A program made the translations under genes and the position numbers. From Azophilus sp965220425 (GTDB lineage Bacteria > Pseudomonadota > Gammaproteobacteria > Pseudomonadales > Azotimanducaceae), in NCBI GenBank assembly GCA_965220425.1, contig OZ244830.1, positions 868,001-932,000 on the forward strand: a stretch of 64,000 bases of DNA, given 5' to 3'. Below the pieces are notes generated by a model. It had not been told where the DNA came from. It did no database searches and saw nothing but the letters and a program-made list of their open reading frames with translations. This document shows, piece after piece, positions 51,749 through 63,000 of the stretch. The first letter of the stretch is position 1. Every line of letters begins with the position of its first letter.

Positions 51749-54700
51749 ATGAAGAAAAAGAGTGCCATGATCCTGGCGTACTTGGCTCGGTGTACGTGGG
51801 TCGTGCTTTTCGCAGCGACCGCCGCTTGCAACCAGGAGGTCCAGCCTGAAGGACGCCGCTTGGGCGAGACGACCTTCGATCTCGAATCGGTGCAGCGGGA
51901 CTACGCAGGTGTCGACCTAGACGTTGTGGATGTCTCCGAACGCAGTGTGGATGGCCGCAATGTCCTGGCCGTGACGCTCTCCGTTCCCCTAAATCCATCC
52001 AGACCGTTTCAGGGCTGGTTTGGCCTTCAGGAAGAAGACGGCCCTGCCCCCGACGGCGCGTGGGTACTCTCGTCCGATGGACGCGTCGTCCGTTTCTTGG
52101 GCTCGCAGCCGCGCACCACCTATGAGGTGACCGTCCGCGCCGGACTGACCGCGGCCAACGGTAGCGACCTGAAGGCCGATCACAGCGAGACGGTGACGAC
52201 CCGCGGCTTGAAAGCGGAGGCACGATTTGCCAATGACGGCATCCACCGGCGGGATGGAACCGGGCTCCCCATCCGGGCGGTCAACGTGAACCGGGTGCAC
52301 ATCGACTTCTACCGATTGCTTGACGAAGAACCCCAGAGTGCGCGGATTAGCGGTGATGTTCAACTCGTCTACAGCGCTGGGTTCGACATGGATGCACCGG
52401 AGAACACCTGGGTGCAAAGAACGATTCCGTTGGACGACATTGAGGCCCTGGACCGGCCGGGTGTGTACAAGGCCATCCTGAGGGTAACCGATCCGGAAGG
52501 CGTGGGGCGCAACAACCACCGGAGGGCCAATTGGACGTGGATTGCCGTAACCGATGTCGGCCTGCACCTCAGGAACTATCCCGGCGCCATGGCGCTATAT
52601 GCGCATTCGCTGAGCACGGGCGAACCGCTGCGGGATGTGATCGTCCGGGTCGGGGGCAACGACGACGTCGAAGGTTTTGCCACGGATGCCGACGGCACGG
52701 TCTTGATCGAGGACGATCTTGCTGAAGCCAAGTACGCCTCGGCCCGGTTTGAAGGTCACTACAGCTACATGGAACTGCAGCATCCGGGGCTGGACCTCTC
52801 CGATTTCGAAATCGGGGGCCGTCCTCAGAAGCCGATCACGGCGTTTGTCTACACGCCTCGCGACCTGTTCCGCCCCGGTGAAGACATTGACTTCAGTGGG
52901 CTGGTTCGAGACGGGGACGGGCGTTCGATGCCGCGGACGCCGACGCTGGACGTGTCGATTCACCGGCCGGACGGCTCCACCGCAAAGCGCTTTCAATGGT
53001 GGCCGCTGGACGGCGGTTATTACCAGCACCGCTGGCGGATTCCCGAAGACGCGTCACTGGGAACCTGGACGCTGAGAATCGGGGAACCCCTGCAGTCCCC
53101 ACTGGAATACAGCTTCAGGGTGGAGGAGTTCCTGCCCGAACGGATGGAGTTGACATTCGATGCCGCTACGGGCGGCAAACGGCTGGTCGCCGCTCCGCAG
53201 GACGACCTGCGGCTCGAGGTCAGCGGCAGCTACCTTTATGGGTCTCCGGCCACCGGCAATGTCGTCGATGCGCGGCTGACGGTCAGTCCCGTGAGGCACC
53301 CGCTGCCCGAATTGCCGGATTACGCGTTCGGGCCGCACAGCCCGCGAAAGGCCGATACCTTCCGCGCCGAGTTGGCTCCGGTCACGTTGAACGGGGTTGG
53401 CAAGGGCACTTTGACGGCGTCTTCGCGCTGGAAGGACGTTCGGGTTCCGCTGGAGGCGCGCTTTGATGTCAGCCTTTTCGAACACGGCGGACGCCCTGTC
53501 ACCCGCAGTCACTCCGCCTTGATCGCGCATCAATCCGGGATGATCGGTGTGCGGGCGGACTTCGGGAACGCCAACCCGCAAGCCCACTCCCGTGTCGGGT
53601 TCGACGTCGTCAATGCGTCGCCAGACGGTGAGCTCATGTCGGCTGTCGGGCTGGAGGTGAAGCTGGTCAAGGAACATCGTGAGTATTTCTGGAGCCAGGA
53701 TCGGAGCAGCGGCTGGACGTACGAGTCGACCAGCAGTGAATATATTGCGGCGGTGCGCACGCTGGCAGTTGAAGCGGGGCAGACGGGCGGCGTGGAGCTG
53801 CCTGTTGAGACCGGCCACTACCGGCTGGAGGTCAGCGATCCTCGGGACGGCCGCATGACCAGCCTGCGCTTTCATGCCGGTGAAGACTGGCATGCACGGT
53901 GGGAAGCGGCCAGTACTGGAAAGGTCGGTCCGCGTCCCGACAAGGTGTCCATCACGCTTGACAAGCGTCACTACCGGTCTGGCGATACCGCGCGGGTTCA
54001 TGTGCTGCCGCCCCGGACCGGGAATGCGCTGATACTGGTGGAGAGCGATCGGCCGCTGTGGAGCCGACAAGTGAAGGTGCCCGCTCAAGGCGCGGAGATC
54101 GAAATCCCGGTCAATGCTGAGTGGCGGCGCCACGATCTGTACGTGTCGGCTCTCGTGCTGCATCCGGACGGGGGAGAACCGGCGCGCAGTTTCGGGATCG
54201 TCCACCTGCCCCTGGACAGGGAGAACCGCCGGCTCGAGGTGGCGGTCGAAGCGCCCTCAGAGGCGCTGCCCATGACGCGCTCGGAGATACGCGTGCGAAT
54301 TCGCCGCGACGGGGGGCCCGCGCCTGGTGCGCATCTGACGCTCGCGGCCGTTGACACGGGAGTTCTGAATATCACTGACTTCGAGACGCCCGACCCGCAC
54401 GCGTTCTTTTTCGCGCAGCGCCGCTACGGGGTCGAAGTCCGCGACATGTACGATGAGTTGATAAGGAACCTCGACGTGCCGCCCGCGAAGCTGCGCTATG
54501 GCGGCGATTCGGCCGGCGTCGTCATGGGCTCGCCGGAGACAGACCGGCGCATCGTGTCGTTCTTCAGCGGCCCCGTGCGGGCCGACGATGAGGGGATCGC
54601 CACGGTCGCGTTCGATCTCCCGGACTACGATGGCCGGCTGCGATTGATGGCGGTCGCGTTCACCGATGACGCCTTCGGGCGCGCTGAACAGGAGATGACT

Positions 54701-56650
54701 GTCGCCGCGCCCGTGATCGCGGAGTTGGCGATGCCGCGTTTTCTGGCGCCCGGCGACGAGGGTTCCGTAGCGCTGGAGGTCTTTAACCGGAGCGGAGCAC
54801 CGCGTTCGGTGACCGGAGAATTGCGGGTATCGCCAGGCGTCTTCATGACCCCGGATGCGTCGGCACCCACGCAAGCGCTAGGCGAACTGACGTTGGCGGA
54901 CGGCGAGCGGTCGGTTGTTCGCTATTCGGTCTGGGCTCCAGGCTATGGCAAGGAGATGCGCTTCGATCTCAGGGCTGAGAGCGAGGGAATCGAGCCGATC
55001 TTGCGCACTTGGACCATACCCATGAGGGCAGCATGGCCCGCGGTCAAGCAACGGCGCTACGGAGAGGTGCGGGCCGGAGAGGGATTCGTGGCCGGTGCGC
55101 AGGACTTTGCTGGCCTGGTTCCCGAGACAGTCTCGGCGCGGATCATGCTGTCGCCCGTTCCGGCCATCGACCTGCGTCGGCATTTCGACGAACTGCTGCA
55201 GTTTCCGTATGGCTGCCTGGAGCAGACCGCGAGCAGGACGTTTCCGTTGGTGCACGCGACGCCGGAATTACGGTCGCAGCACGGACTGCCGAGCATGGAC
55301 GAAACACGCCGGTTCGAAATGATACAGGCGGGCATTGACCGCATCGCCACGATGCAGCGCCACAGCGGCGGCTTTGGCCTATGGTCTAGACATTCGGACG
55401 AGGAGCGCTGGCTCACGGCCTTCGCCGCCGACCTGCTGCTGGAGGCCCGCGACGCCGGCGCCTCAGTTCCGGTTGCCCTGGTGGACTCGGTGATGAAACG
55501 GCTCAGGGTGTACGTGGACCGCGATCTGCCATTTTGGAAGGAACGGTGGAGTACTTATCCGAAGCACCACAGACTTGCCTACAAGGCATACGCGGCCTTC
55601 GTTCTGGCCAAGGCGAATCAGGCGCCCGTTGGGTCCTTGCGCACGCTGTTTGATCACGTGTCGGGGCAGGCCCAAACAGGCGTGCCGCTGCTGCATCTGG
55701 GCGCCGCCCTGCTCAGGGTCGGTGATCGGGAGCGCAGTTCGAAGGCGTTCGATGCGGGTTTCGAAAAGCTGGCGGGCGGCCCAGGCGGGGATCGCCATCT
55801 GGGCGACTATGGCACCGACGTTCGCGACCTGGCCCTCGGCATTCACCTGCTCGTCAACGAAGCGGACAGGCAGGACAGCGCGGTCGAGTTAGCCATCATC
55901 CTCGCGCAACGGCTCAAATTACGACAGCGGCTCAGCACGCAGGAGCGCAACGCGCTTTTTCTGGCCGGGACAGCACTGGACATTGCGGCAGGCAAGAGCT
56001 GGCAGGCTCAACTCACGCAGGGCACCGTGCAGGCCACGCTCGATCATGCGGGGCCTTGGAACCAGCCCCTGAATGCCGAAGAGCTGGTGGCCGGGTTGTC
56101 CTTGAGTACTGCATCGGACCGGCCGCTTTTTGCGATCCTCGACATTGAGGGGCACACGGAATGGCCTCCGTCGATGGCTTCCGAGGGTCTGTCCGTCGTC
56201 AGAACCTGGCACGACCTGGCAGGTCAGCCGGTCGTGCCGCAACGGGTACAGTTGGGCCAGACGTACATCGTCAAGTTGACGGTTTCGGCGGTGGAGCGCA
56301 CGCCCGACGCGCTGCTGGTCGATCTGCTGCCGGCGGGGTTCGAGCTGGAGAACCAGAACCTGCCGCACGCCGTCGACATGAAGCAGTTCTCCGTGGACGG
56401 CCGCTCGCTTGGAAACTGGCGTCGAGACGCGGATGTTAAGCATGTGGAGTACCGCAAGGATCGGTTTGTGGCCGCGTTCGAAGCGTCGGACGACGAAGAA
56501 AGCAAGTTGTTCTACTTGGTCAGGGCAGTCACCCCGGGGATCTATCACGTTCCGCCGGCCGCTGTTGAGGACATGTACCGGCCGGAGCGCCATGGCGTCG
56601 GCGAGACACTGGAACCCATCGCGGTGGAAGCGGGAGAGACACTCCGTTGA
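51749..56650 (+). CDS. yfhM: Bacterial alpha-2-macroglobulin lipoprotein (YfhM type)
   Basis: This 1633-residue protein has a lipoprotein signal (WVVLFAATAAC) and the MG-domain array of bacterial alpha-2-macroglobulins. YTPRDLFRPGEDIDFSGLVR is a typical MG2/MG3 region, and FSGPVRADDEGIATVAFDLP precedes the MG7-10 part. The thioester motif YGCLEQ lies near residue 1153, and its Cys and Gln form the reactive bond that traps proteases. In E. coli this protein sits in the periplasm and works with PbpC to protect the cell when peptidoglycan is damaged. Here the two genes overlap by TTGA, the same arrangement. The start ATG at 51749 is clear, with GAGGGTGCC upstream. Confidence 0.92.
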   Translation: MKKKSAMILAYLARCTWVVLFAATAACNQEVQPEGRRLGETTFDLESVQRDYAGVDLDVVDVSERSVDGRNVLAVTLSVPLNPSRPFQGWFGLQEEDGPAPDGAWVLSSDGRVVRFLGSQPRTTYEVTVRAGLTAANGSDLKADHSETVTTRGLKAEARFANDGIHRRDGTGLPIRAVNVNRVHIDFYRLLDEEPQSARISGDVQLVYSAGFDMDAPENTWVQRTIPLDDIEALDRPGVYKAILRVTDPEGVGRNNHRRANWTWIAVTDVGLHLRNYPGAMALYAHSLSTGEPLRDVIVRVGGNDDVEGFATDADGTVLIEDDLAEAKYASARFEGHYSYMELQHPGLDLSDFEIGGRPQKPITAFVYTPRDLFRPGEDIDFSGLVRDGDGRSMPRTPTLDVSIHRPDGSTAKRFQWWPLDGGYYQHRWRIPEDASLGTWTLRIGEPLQSPLEYSFRVEEFLPERMELTFDAATGGKRLVAAPQDDLRLEVSGSYLYGSPATGNVVDARLTVSPVRHPLPELPDYAFGPHSPRKADTFRAELAPVTLNGVGKGTLTASSRWKDVRVPLEARFDVSLFEHGGRPVTRSHSALIAHQSGMIGVRADFGNANPQAHSRVGFDVVNASPDGELMSAVGLEVKLVKEHREYFWSQDRSSGWTYESTSSEYIAAVRTLAVEAGQTGGVELPVETGHYRLEVSDPRDGRMTSLRFHAGEDWHARWEAASTGKVGPRPDKVSITLDKRHYRSGDTARVHVLPPRTGNALILVESDRPLWSRQVKVPAQGAEIEIPVNAEWRRHDLYVSALVLHPDGGEPARSFGIVHLPLDRENRRLEVAVEAPSEALPMTRSEIRVRIRRDGGPAPGAHLTLAAVDTGVLNITDFETPDPHAFFFAQRRYGVEVRDMYDELIRNLDVPPAKLRYGGDSAGVVMGSPETDRRIVSFFSGPVRADDEGIATVAFDLPDYDGRLRLMAVAFTDDAFGRAEQEMTVAAPVIAELAMPRFLAPGDEGSVALEVFNRSGAPRSVTGELRVSPGVFMTPDASAPTQALGELTLADGERSVVRYSVWAPGYGKEMRFDLRAESEGIEPILRTWTIPMRAAWPAVKQRRYGEVRAGEGFVAGAQDFAGLVPETVSARIMLSPVPAIDLRRHFDELLQFPYGCLEQTASRTFPLVHATPELRSQHGLPSMDETRRFEMIQAGIDRIATMQRHSGGFGLWSRHSDEERWLTAFAADLLLEARDAGASVPVALVDSVMKRLRVYVDRDLPFWKERWSTYPKHHRLAYKAYAAFVLAKANQAPVGSLRTLFDHVSGQAQTGVPLLHLGAALLRVGDRERSSKAFDAGFEKLAGGPGGDRHLGDYGTDVRDLALGIHLLVNEADRQDSAVELAIILAQRLKLRQRLSTQERNALFLAGTALDIAAGKSWQAQLTQGTVQATLDHAGPWNQPLNAEELVAGLSLSTASDRPLFAILDIEGHTEWPPSMASEGLSVVRTWHDLAGQPVVPQRVQLGQTYIVKLTVSAVERTPDALLVDLLPAGFELENQNLPHAVDMKQFSVDGRSLGNWRRDADVKHVEYRKDRFVAAFEASDDEESKLFYLVRAVTPGIYHVPPAAVEDMYRPERHGVGETLEPIAVEAGETLR

Positions 56651-58992
56651 CACTGGCGAAAGCAACTCGACTGCGCAAGGCCTCGGTACACGCGGTAGCG
56701 AGTCTGTTCGCGCTGTGCGGTGCAGGGGCGGCGCTCGACCGACTGTACCCCCCCAATCTGCCGGACGGGAAGTCCCACTTCGCGAGGGTGGTGGTGGACC
56801 AGGATGGCGAGCCGTTGCGCGCATTCCCGGACGAGAACGGCGTCTGGCGCTATCCGGTTACGCCGGACGACGTGTCGCCACTGTACATTCAGGCGCTGCT
56901 GCACTACGAGGACCGCTGGTTCTGGTGGCACCCGGGAGTCAATCCGTTTGCGCTAGGCCGAGCGGCTGCCCAGTATGTCAAGCATGGCGGCATCGTTTCA
57001 GGTGGTTCGACGCTGACCATGCAGGTGGCCAGACTGCTCCATCCGCATCGACGCAGCGTGGGAGGCAAGCTGGGCCAGATGCTGCGGGCGCTGCAACTGG
57101 AGTGGCGCCTCAGCAAGCGGGAGATACTGACTCTGTACCTCAGCTTGGCTCCGTTCGGCGGGACGCTGGAGGGCGTGCAGGCGGCAAGCTACTCCTATCT
57201 TGGCAAGCCATCGAGCAGATTGAGCCATGCGGAAGCGGCCCTGCTGGCGGTTCTTCCGCAGGCGCCCACCCGTCTGCGGCCGGACCGCAACCCGGCCCTC
57301 GCGCAACGGGCGCGCGACAAGGTCATTGAACGTCTCGTCGCAGGCGGGGTATGGAGCCCGACAGCGGCTGAACACGCCAGGATGGAACCGGTCAATGCCC
57401 GCCAATCCCCGCGCCACCTGCGGGCTCCCATGCTGGCCGAGCGCATGATTCAGCGCCCAGGTGGCGAGCGGATTGTGGCCACGACGATAGATGGCGAGTT
57501 GCAGGCGGCCGTGCAAGATCGCGCAAGCGCCTATGTGCAGACGCTTCCCCCACGAACCACCGCTGCCGTGATGGTGGTCGACAACAGCGACCTAGCGGTC
57601 AAGGCTTACCTCGGCACGGCGATCTTTGCAGACATGCGGCGCTTCGGTTTTCTGGACATGGCAAGGGCCGTACGCTCACCGGGATCGACGCTAAAGCCTT
57701 TCCTGTTCGGTCTGGCTCTGGATGCTGGGCTGATCCACTCGCACTCGCTCCTGGCGGATGCGCCGCGCGTCGAGGGCTACCGTCCCGGAAACTTCGACGG
57801 GGGATTCAGCGGTCCGGTTTCGGCTGCCGACGCGTTGCACCGCTCGCTGAACGTGCCGTTCGTGGACCTCATTGAACGCTACGGCCCCGGGCGCTTCGCC
57901 GCACAACTGCGAGGCGGGGGCCTCGAATTGCGGATTCCCGAGGGCCGTGCCAACGCGGCGATCGTGCTCGGCGGCGCAGGTTCAACGCTTGAGCAACTGG
58001 TCACCGCCTACACGGCCCTGGCCCGAGGCGGCAAGGTAGCGCCGCTGCGATTTATGCGTTCAGACCTGCATTCCGACCCGGTTGACGCACACTGGCTGTC
58101 GCCCGCGAGCGCCTGGATCGTCGGCGAGATCCTGCGCGGTGCGTCCGGTCCCGGCCGGCACTACGAAACGGCGTTGCTGGGGTACGACGGAGTGGCCTGG
58201 AAGACCGGCACCAGCTACGGGATGCGCGATGCTTGGGCGATTGGCGCGGGCGACCGATACACCATCGGCGTGTGGATCGGCCGTCCGGACGGAACGCCCG
58301 TGGCCGGCCAGGGCGGCCGCGCCACCGCAGGACCCTTGCTCCTGGCCATCGCCCAACTGCTACAGGCCGAAGCTCCGACCGGTCGAAGACCGGACACCGT
58401 CGAGCCGTTGGAAATCTGCTGGCCGCTTGGCACCGCCAGCGCCTTCTCTGATCCGACGTATTGCCACGAGCGTCATCTTGCCTGGACCATTGGTGGCCAC
58501 GCTCCACCCACATGGCATGCAGGTGATCGCGATCAGTGGCGCGGTTATCTGTTCCGATTCCGGGTTGCAGCCGGATCCAACCTGCGTGTTTCCGGTTCTT
58601 GCGTTAGCATCGAGCACGAGATCCGGACAGTCGCGCTCTGGCCCAAGGTGCTGGAACCTTGGATTCCTGCCGCTCGCCGCCGGAACAATGCCGTCCCGCC
58701 GCTGATGCACAGTTGCTCCGGGCTCGGTGTCGGTCAGAGCGCACTTGAGATCGCCGGCCTGCACGACGGCGGCGTTTACCGGGGTCCGGGGACATCGAGG
58801 CAAGCGCCGCTGATCGAGCTCAAGGCCATCGGTGCCATTGGCGATGTGCACTGGTACATCGACGGAGACTTGCACTATAGCGTCAGCTCCGACGAACCGG
58901 TCTCGCACCGTTTGGCCGGCAGGGGTACGCGACAGTTGCTGGTGCAGGACGACAGCGGCGCGGTGGACAAGGTGGAGATTACGGTTCGGTGA
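56647..58992 (+). CDS. pbpC: Penicillin-binding protein 1C
   Basis: The start is a TTG at 56647 overlapping the stop of yfhM. The 781-residue bifunctional enzyme has an N-terminal membrane segment (residues 11-30), a GT51 glycosyltransferase domain (HYEDRWFWWHPGVNP with the catalytic Glu, GGSTLTMQVARLL), and a transpeptidase domain with SxxK in SPGSTLKPF near 345, the SLN triad in HRSLNVPF, and KTGTSYG near 518. The C-terminus is the PbpC-specific BiPBP_C domain. It polymerises or repairs peptidoglycan and is paired functionally with the alpha-2-macroglobulin. Confidence 0.93.
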   Translation: MTLAKATRLRKASVHAVASLFALCGAGAALDRLYPPNLPDGKSHFARVVVDQDGEPLRAFPDENGVWRYPVTPDDVSPLYIQALLHYEDRWFWWHPGVNPFALGRAAAQYVKHGGIVSGGSTLTMQVARLLHPHRRSVGGKLGQMLRALQLEWRLSKREILTLYLSLAPFGGTLEGVQAASYSYLGKPSSRLSHAEAALLAVLPQAPTRLRPDRNPALAQRARDKVIERLVAGGVWSPTAAEHARMEPVNARQSPRHLRAPMLAERMIQRPGGERIVATTIDGELQAAVQDRASAYVQTLPPRTTAAVMVVDNSDLAVKAYLGTAIFADMRRFGFLDMARAVRSPGSTLKPFLFGLALDAGLIHSHSLLADAPRVEGYRPGNFDGGFSGPVSAADALHRSLNVPFVDLIERYGPGRFAAQLRGGGLELRIPEGRANAAIVLGGAGSTLEQLVTAYTALARGGKVAPLRFMRSDLHSDPVDAHWLSPASAWIVGEILRGASGPGRHYETALLGYDGVAWKTGTSYGMRDAWAIGAGDRYTIGVWIGRPDGTPVAGQGGRATAGPLLLAIAQLLQAEAPTGRRPDTVEPLEICWPLGTASAFSDPTYCHERHLAWTIGGHAPPTWHAGDRDQWRGYLFRFRVAAGSNLRVSGSCVSIEHEIRTVALWPKVLEPWIPAARRRNNAVPPLMHSCSGLGVGQSALEIAGLHDGGVYRGPGTSRQAPLIELKAIGAIGDVHWYIDGDLHYSVSSDEPVSHRLAGRGTRQLLVQDDSGAVDKVEITVR

Positions 58993-59291
58993 TCGGGGGC
59001 ATGCGCCAATCCGTTGGGTACGATTCCGAATGACACGATTGTGGAGGTTTCACACTGGGAATCTTGGCCGGATGTTGAGGCAGCTGACGTACGCTGCGGC
59101 ATTGACGATGTCGAATGCACTTGGACCGCAACTTGCTCGTAGATTTGTTTCACAATGAACCCGCTTTCCATACTCCAGATTAGTCGAAGTGTTCGACGAT
59201 CGTTTGGCGTGCCCAGCCCGGTAATTCAGTACATGCCGGGAGACTACCCGATGCGCCTTGCGCCAGACTCCGAGTAGAACAGGACTGGTTG
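58993..59291. other. Intergenic region before the protease operon
   Basis: There is no gene-like frame. It probably holds the promoter of the genes at 59292 and 60050. I could not pick out a convincing -35/-10 pair or a terminator for pbpC. Confidence 0.4.
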
Positions 59292-60002
59292 ATGGAGGCC
59301 TCAAAGCTGCCGCCCCGGTCTGGAGGCGTCGAATACCAAAAGCCTCGACGGGTTGCATGGACCGCGTCGGTAGTGATTGTGTTGGCGCTGGGACTTTATC
59401 TCGTTCGTGAGTGGGCCTTCGATCAATTCACTGACGAATCGGTCGGTGCATACGAATTGGCCCCTGAGCACCCGAACCAAGAGATTGTTGAGCCTGAGAA
59501 GATTCCATTCAGGGACGGGCGAAAAGAATCGCCCAACCAGGCAAAACAGGGATGGGTGGCCGTAGAGCCCGAATCTGTCGACCCAAGCCGAATTCCAAGT
59601 TACAAAGAGACGGTAATGGACGCGGTGCTCGTAGCACTTGATGAGGAAATATGGTCCTGGCAGGCCGGCGACCGCGTCGTGCTGACTGTGCCTCAAGTGG
59701 GGGCGAGCTATGACACGGTCATCGATCGTGTAGACGCAGGATTGGGGAACAACCGAACTTATGTCGGCCGGCTTGTGGAAGGGGAACTCCCGCATTCGTT
59801 TGTCATCACAGTGGGGGATCGCAATGCGTTTGCCTATCTTGGCACACCCTATGGATCCTACGAACTGGTCGGTAACACGGAACTGGCCTGGTTGATGCCC
59901 ACTGCGAATCTGGACCAGCACGTCGACTACAGCAAACCGGATTTTTACTTAGTCGAGCCACCTGTCTACTTCATCCAACGTGACCCGGCAACTGGTCATT
60001 GA
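59292..60002 (+). CDS. Membrane-anchored protein, propeptide-like, paired with metalloprotease
   Basis: The start is the ATG at 59292 (a TTG directly before it is possible). The 236-residue protein has one transmembrane segment (about 22-38, TASVVIVLALGLYLVREW), an acidic linker, then a domain reading DRVVLTVPQVGASYDTVIDR, GNNRTYVGRLVEGELPHSFV and AYLGTPYGSYELVG. That pattern resembles the N-terminal part of secreted reprolysin-like metallopeptidases, where it precedes the enzyme. Here it is a separate gene, 47 bases before a metalloprotease that lacks it. It could act as a membrane-tethered chaperone or inhibitor of that protease; this is inference from order and similarity. Confidence 0.55.
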   Translation: MEASKLPPRSGGVEYQKPRRVAWTASVVIVLALGLYLVREWAFDQFTDESVGAYELAPEHPNQEIVEPEKIPFRDGRKESPNQAKQGWVAVEPESVDPSRIPSYKETVMDAVLVALDEEIWSWQAGDRVVLTVPQVGASYDTVIDRVDAGLGNNRTYVGRLVEGELPHSFVITVGDRNAFAYLGTPYGSYELVGNTELAWLMPTANLDQHVDYSKPDFYLVEPPVYFIQRDPATGH

Positions 60003-60049
60003 CGCAGGGATAACGGGACGACCGTTTCTGGACGATCCAAGGAATCCGA

Positions 60050-63000
60050 ATGAAGTCCGCTCTTAGAACGATGGTGTTCGCGCTGATGATGTCGGCCCTG
60101 GGTATTTTCTTCGAGCAACCGGTGGCGGCGAGTATTGATCGCCTCTACTTTGAGTGTCCGTGTAGTGTTGGGCGCGAAGGAACGACGTTGACTGTCGCCT
60201 TCGGGTTACGGAACGTTGACTCGACAGATAGCGGACCGCTTCAGGTTTCGGTTGTGGCGGTGACCAAGGAAAGCCGGATATTCCAAACGTTGACCGAGTT
60301 TGACGCCACGGCCTCGTTGAGCGCGAACAGCAGCCTAGCCACGTCTTCCTACGACATTCAGTTGGACTTCGCTTCGTTTCGCTCAGAACTTCTGACGAAT
60401 CCCGCTCGCCTCCAACTGCAATTGATTGAGAAAGATGGCGAGTCGCGAAGGTTCGTGGACGGCATCCTCATGGAGTTTCCGGTTGTTTTGGGCGACCCAT
60501 TCTCGGTCGGCGAGCAGGACTATTTGAAGGACAGTGACGGCGACGGCGTAGGAGACATCAACGAGCGTGCCGAAGGCACCGATCCGGGCGATCCCGACTC
60601 CACTCCCGGCGAGTCGACAATCGATGTGCTCGCCTGGTATAGCCAAGGGTATCCACGTCTGTTCGATGGCGATCCAACCACTCGCATTCAGCATCTGTTC
60701 GACCTCGCCAATGTCATTCTTCAGGATAGCGGTCTACCGTTTCAACTTCGGTTGGTGGGTCTGGTCGAAACCCATCTCTCAGACGAGACCGACATTGGTA
60801 GCGTCATCGACAAAGCAGATCTGCGGCGGGAAGGAGATCGACATGTGGCGGATGTAGCGGTGCTGTTCCGCGGGAATATGCCCGGTGACCGCTGTGGCAA
60901 CGCGCCGCTTGGCGGATGGCTGCAAAGGGGGCACATTGATCGCGAGGTGTTTTTGGATCGCTATGCCGTTGTCTATGGACTTTGCGGATCCCGTACGCTT
61001 GCGCACGAACTCGGTCATCTGTTCGGCCTGGGCCACGCACGTTGGCAGGTAAACAACGCCCCAACGGGCACTTGGCGGTGGTCCCGCGGCCACGCTGTCG
61101 TCGGGGGCTTTCATACCGTGATGTCGTATGTTGTTGAGGCAGCTCAGGCGTTGTTGGTGTTTTCGGATCCAGACGCGCGCTGCCAAGGGGCTCTTGACAG
61201 CCCGCAGCCGTGCGGTGTGGATCCGTCGGAAGTCGACGGCGCCGACGCCGTCACCAGCCTTGATGCCGTTCGTTTTCAAGCTGCCCGTGTCCGCGACGGG
61301 TTCGAAGACAGGGACGACGATGGCTTCGTTGATCCGGTGGACGAGTTTCCCGACGACCCTGCCGAATGGAGGGATACGGATCAGGACGGCATTGGCAACA
61401 GGGCGGACACGGACGATGACAATGACGGCGTTAGCGATGCAAGCGACGCGTTTCCGTTCAATGCTTCCGAATCGGTTGATACCGATGCCGATGGAGTAGG
61501 CAACAACGCGGACGCCGACGACGACAATGACGGCTTGGCGGATGGAATCGATCTCCTGCCCCTCGACGCATCGGAGGCAGACGAGACGGTATTGTTGTTC
61601 CCGCCCTTTTCTGACGTAAACCGCCAGGGATTCCTCAGGGTGATAAACCAAACCGCGGAGTCAGGCGAGGTGCGGGTAGGTGTAGGTGACTCGACCGGCC
61701 GCCATTACGGTCCACTGACTTTGTCCATTGACGCCAGTCAGACGGTCCACTTCAATTCCGAAGACTTGGAATCGGGCAATGCCGAAAAGGGCCTCTCCGA
61801 CGGAGTCGGCGCGGGCGAGGGTGATTGGCGCCTGGAGTTGGCGAGCGACCTTGACATCGACGTTTCATCCTACATGCGCACCATGGACGGCTTCCTGACT
61901 GCAATGCACGACGTCGTACCCAGTGAAGGCAACACGCATCACGTCGCGACCTTCAATCCGGCTTCTAATAGGAACCAAGTCAGCAAACTGCTGATTCTCA
62001 ATCGGAGCGACGAGCAGGCGGAGGTATTCATTTCGGGCGTTGACGACCAGGGAAACTCGCCGGGCAGCGCTGTAAAAGCCACGATCCCACCAGGCACGAC
62101 CCGCACCATTACGTCGGAACAACTGGAGTCCGGAAGCACAGGCCTCGAAGGAAGCCTGGGCGACGGACAGGGTAAGTGGCGCCTCAGTGTGGAATCCGAC
62201 CGCGCCATCACGATGATGAATCTGCTGGAGAGTCCCACCGGCCATCTAACCAATCTGTCCACCGTTCCAAGGAAGGGATTTGCCGAGTACTTTGTACCGT
62301 TCGTACCGACGGCGGCCGCGTCAGATCTCCAGGGATTCGTACGCGTGACCAACTATTCGATCCTGGACGCAGAGGTTCTCATCGCGGCTTATGACGGCGA
62401 GGGGCGGAGATACGGACCCGTCGCACTACTGGTTGGCGCCAACGAGACGGCGCATTTTAATTCGAATGATCTGGAGTGGGGAAACGCCGAGAAAGGACTC
62501 CCCGTCGGAGTCGGCTCCGGAGAGGGGGATTGGCGATTGGAACTCACCAGCAACGGCAGAATTGAGGTGCTCTCCTACATTCGAACAGCTGATGGATTCC
62601 TGACGGCGATGCATGATTTGGTGCCTGGTTATGGATACGATCACAGAGTCGGGATTTTCAATCCTGGTCAGAATCGGAACCAGGTAAGCCACTTGCGATT
62701 GGTCAATTGGGGCGACCAAGCGGCCAACGTCACGATCCGAGGGGTTGACGACAGCGGCCAACCGTCGCTCGATTCGGTGCAAACGTCCATCCCGGCACGT
62801 GCCAGTCGAACGTTTTCTGCCACCGACCTGGAATCCGGCGGTCCAGGGCTGACGGGTGCATTGGGCACAGGCACGGGCAAGTGGCAGCTGAATCTCCACT
62901 CCGATGTGCGAATCGGGGCGATGAGCCTGCTCCGCAATCCGACGGGGCATCTGACCAATCTCTCCACTGTGCCCGGTCTCGCTTCGACGCCTCCCCCCGT

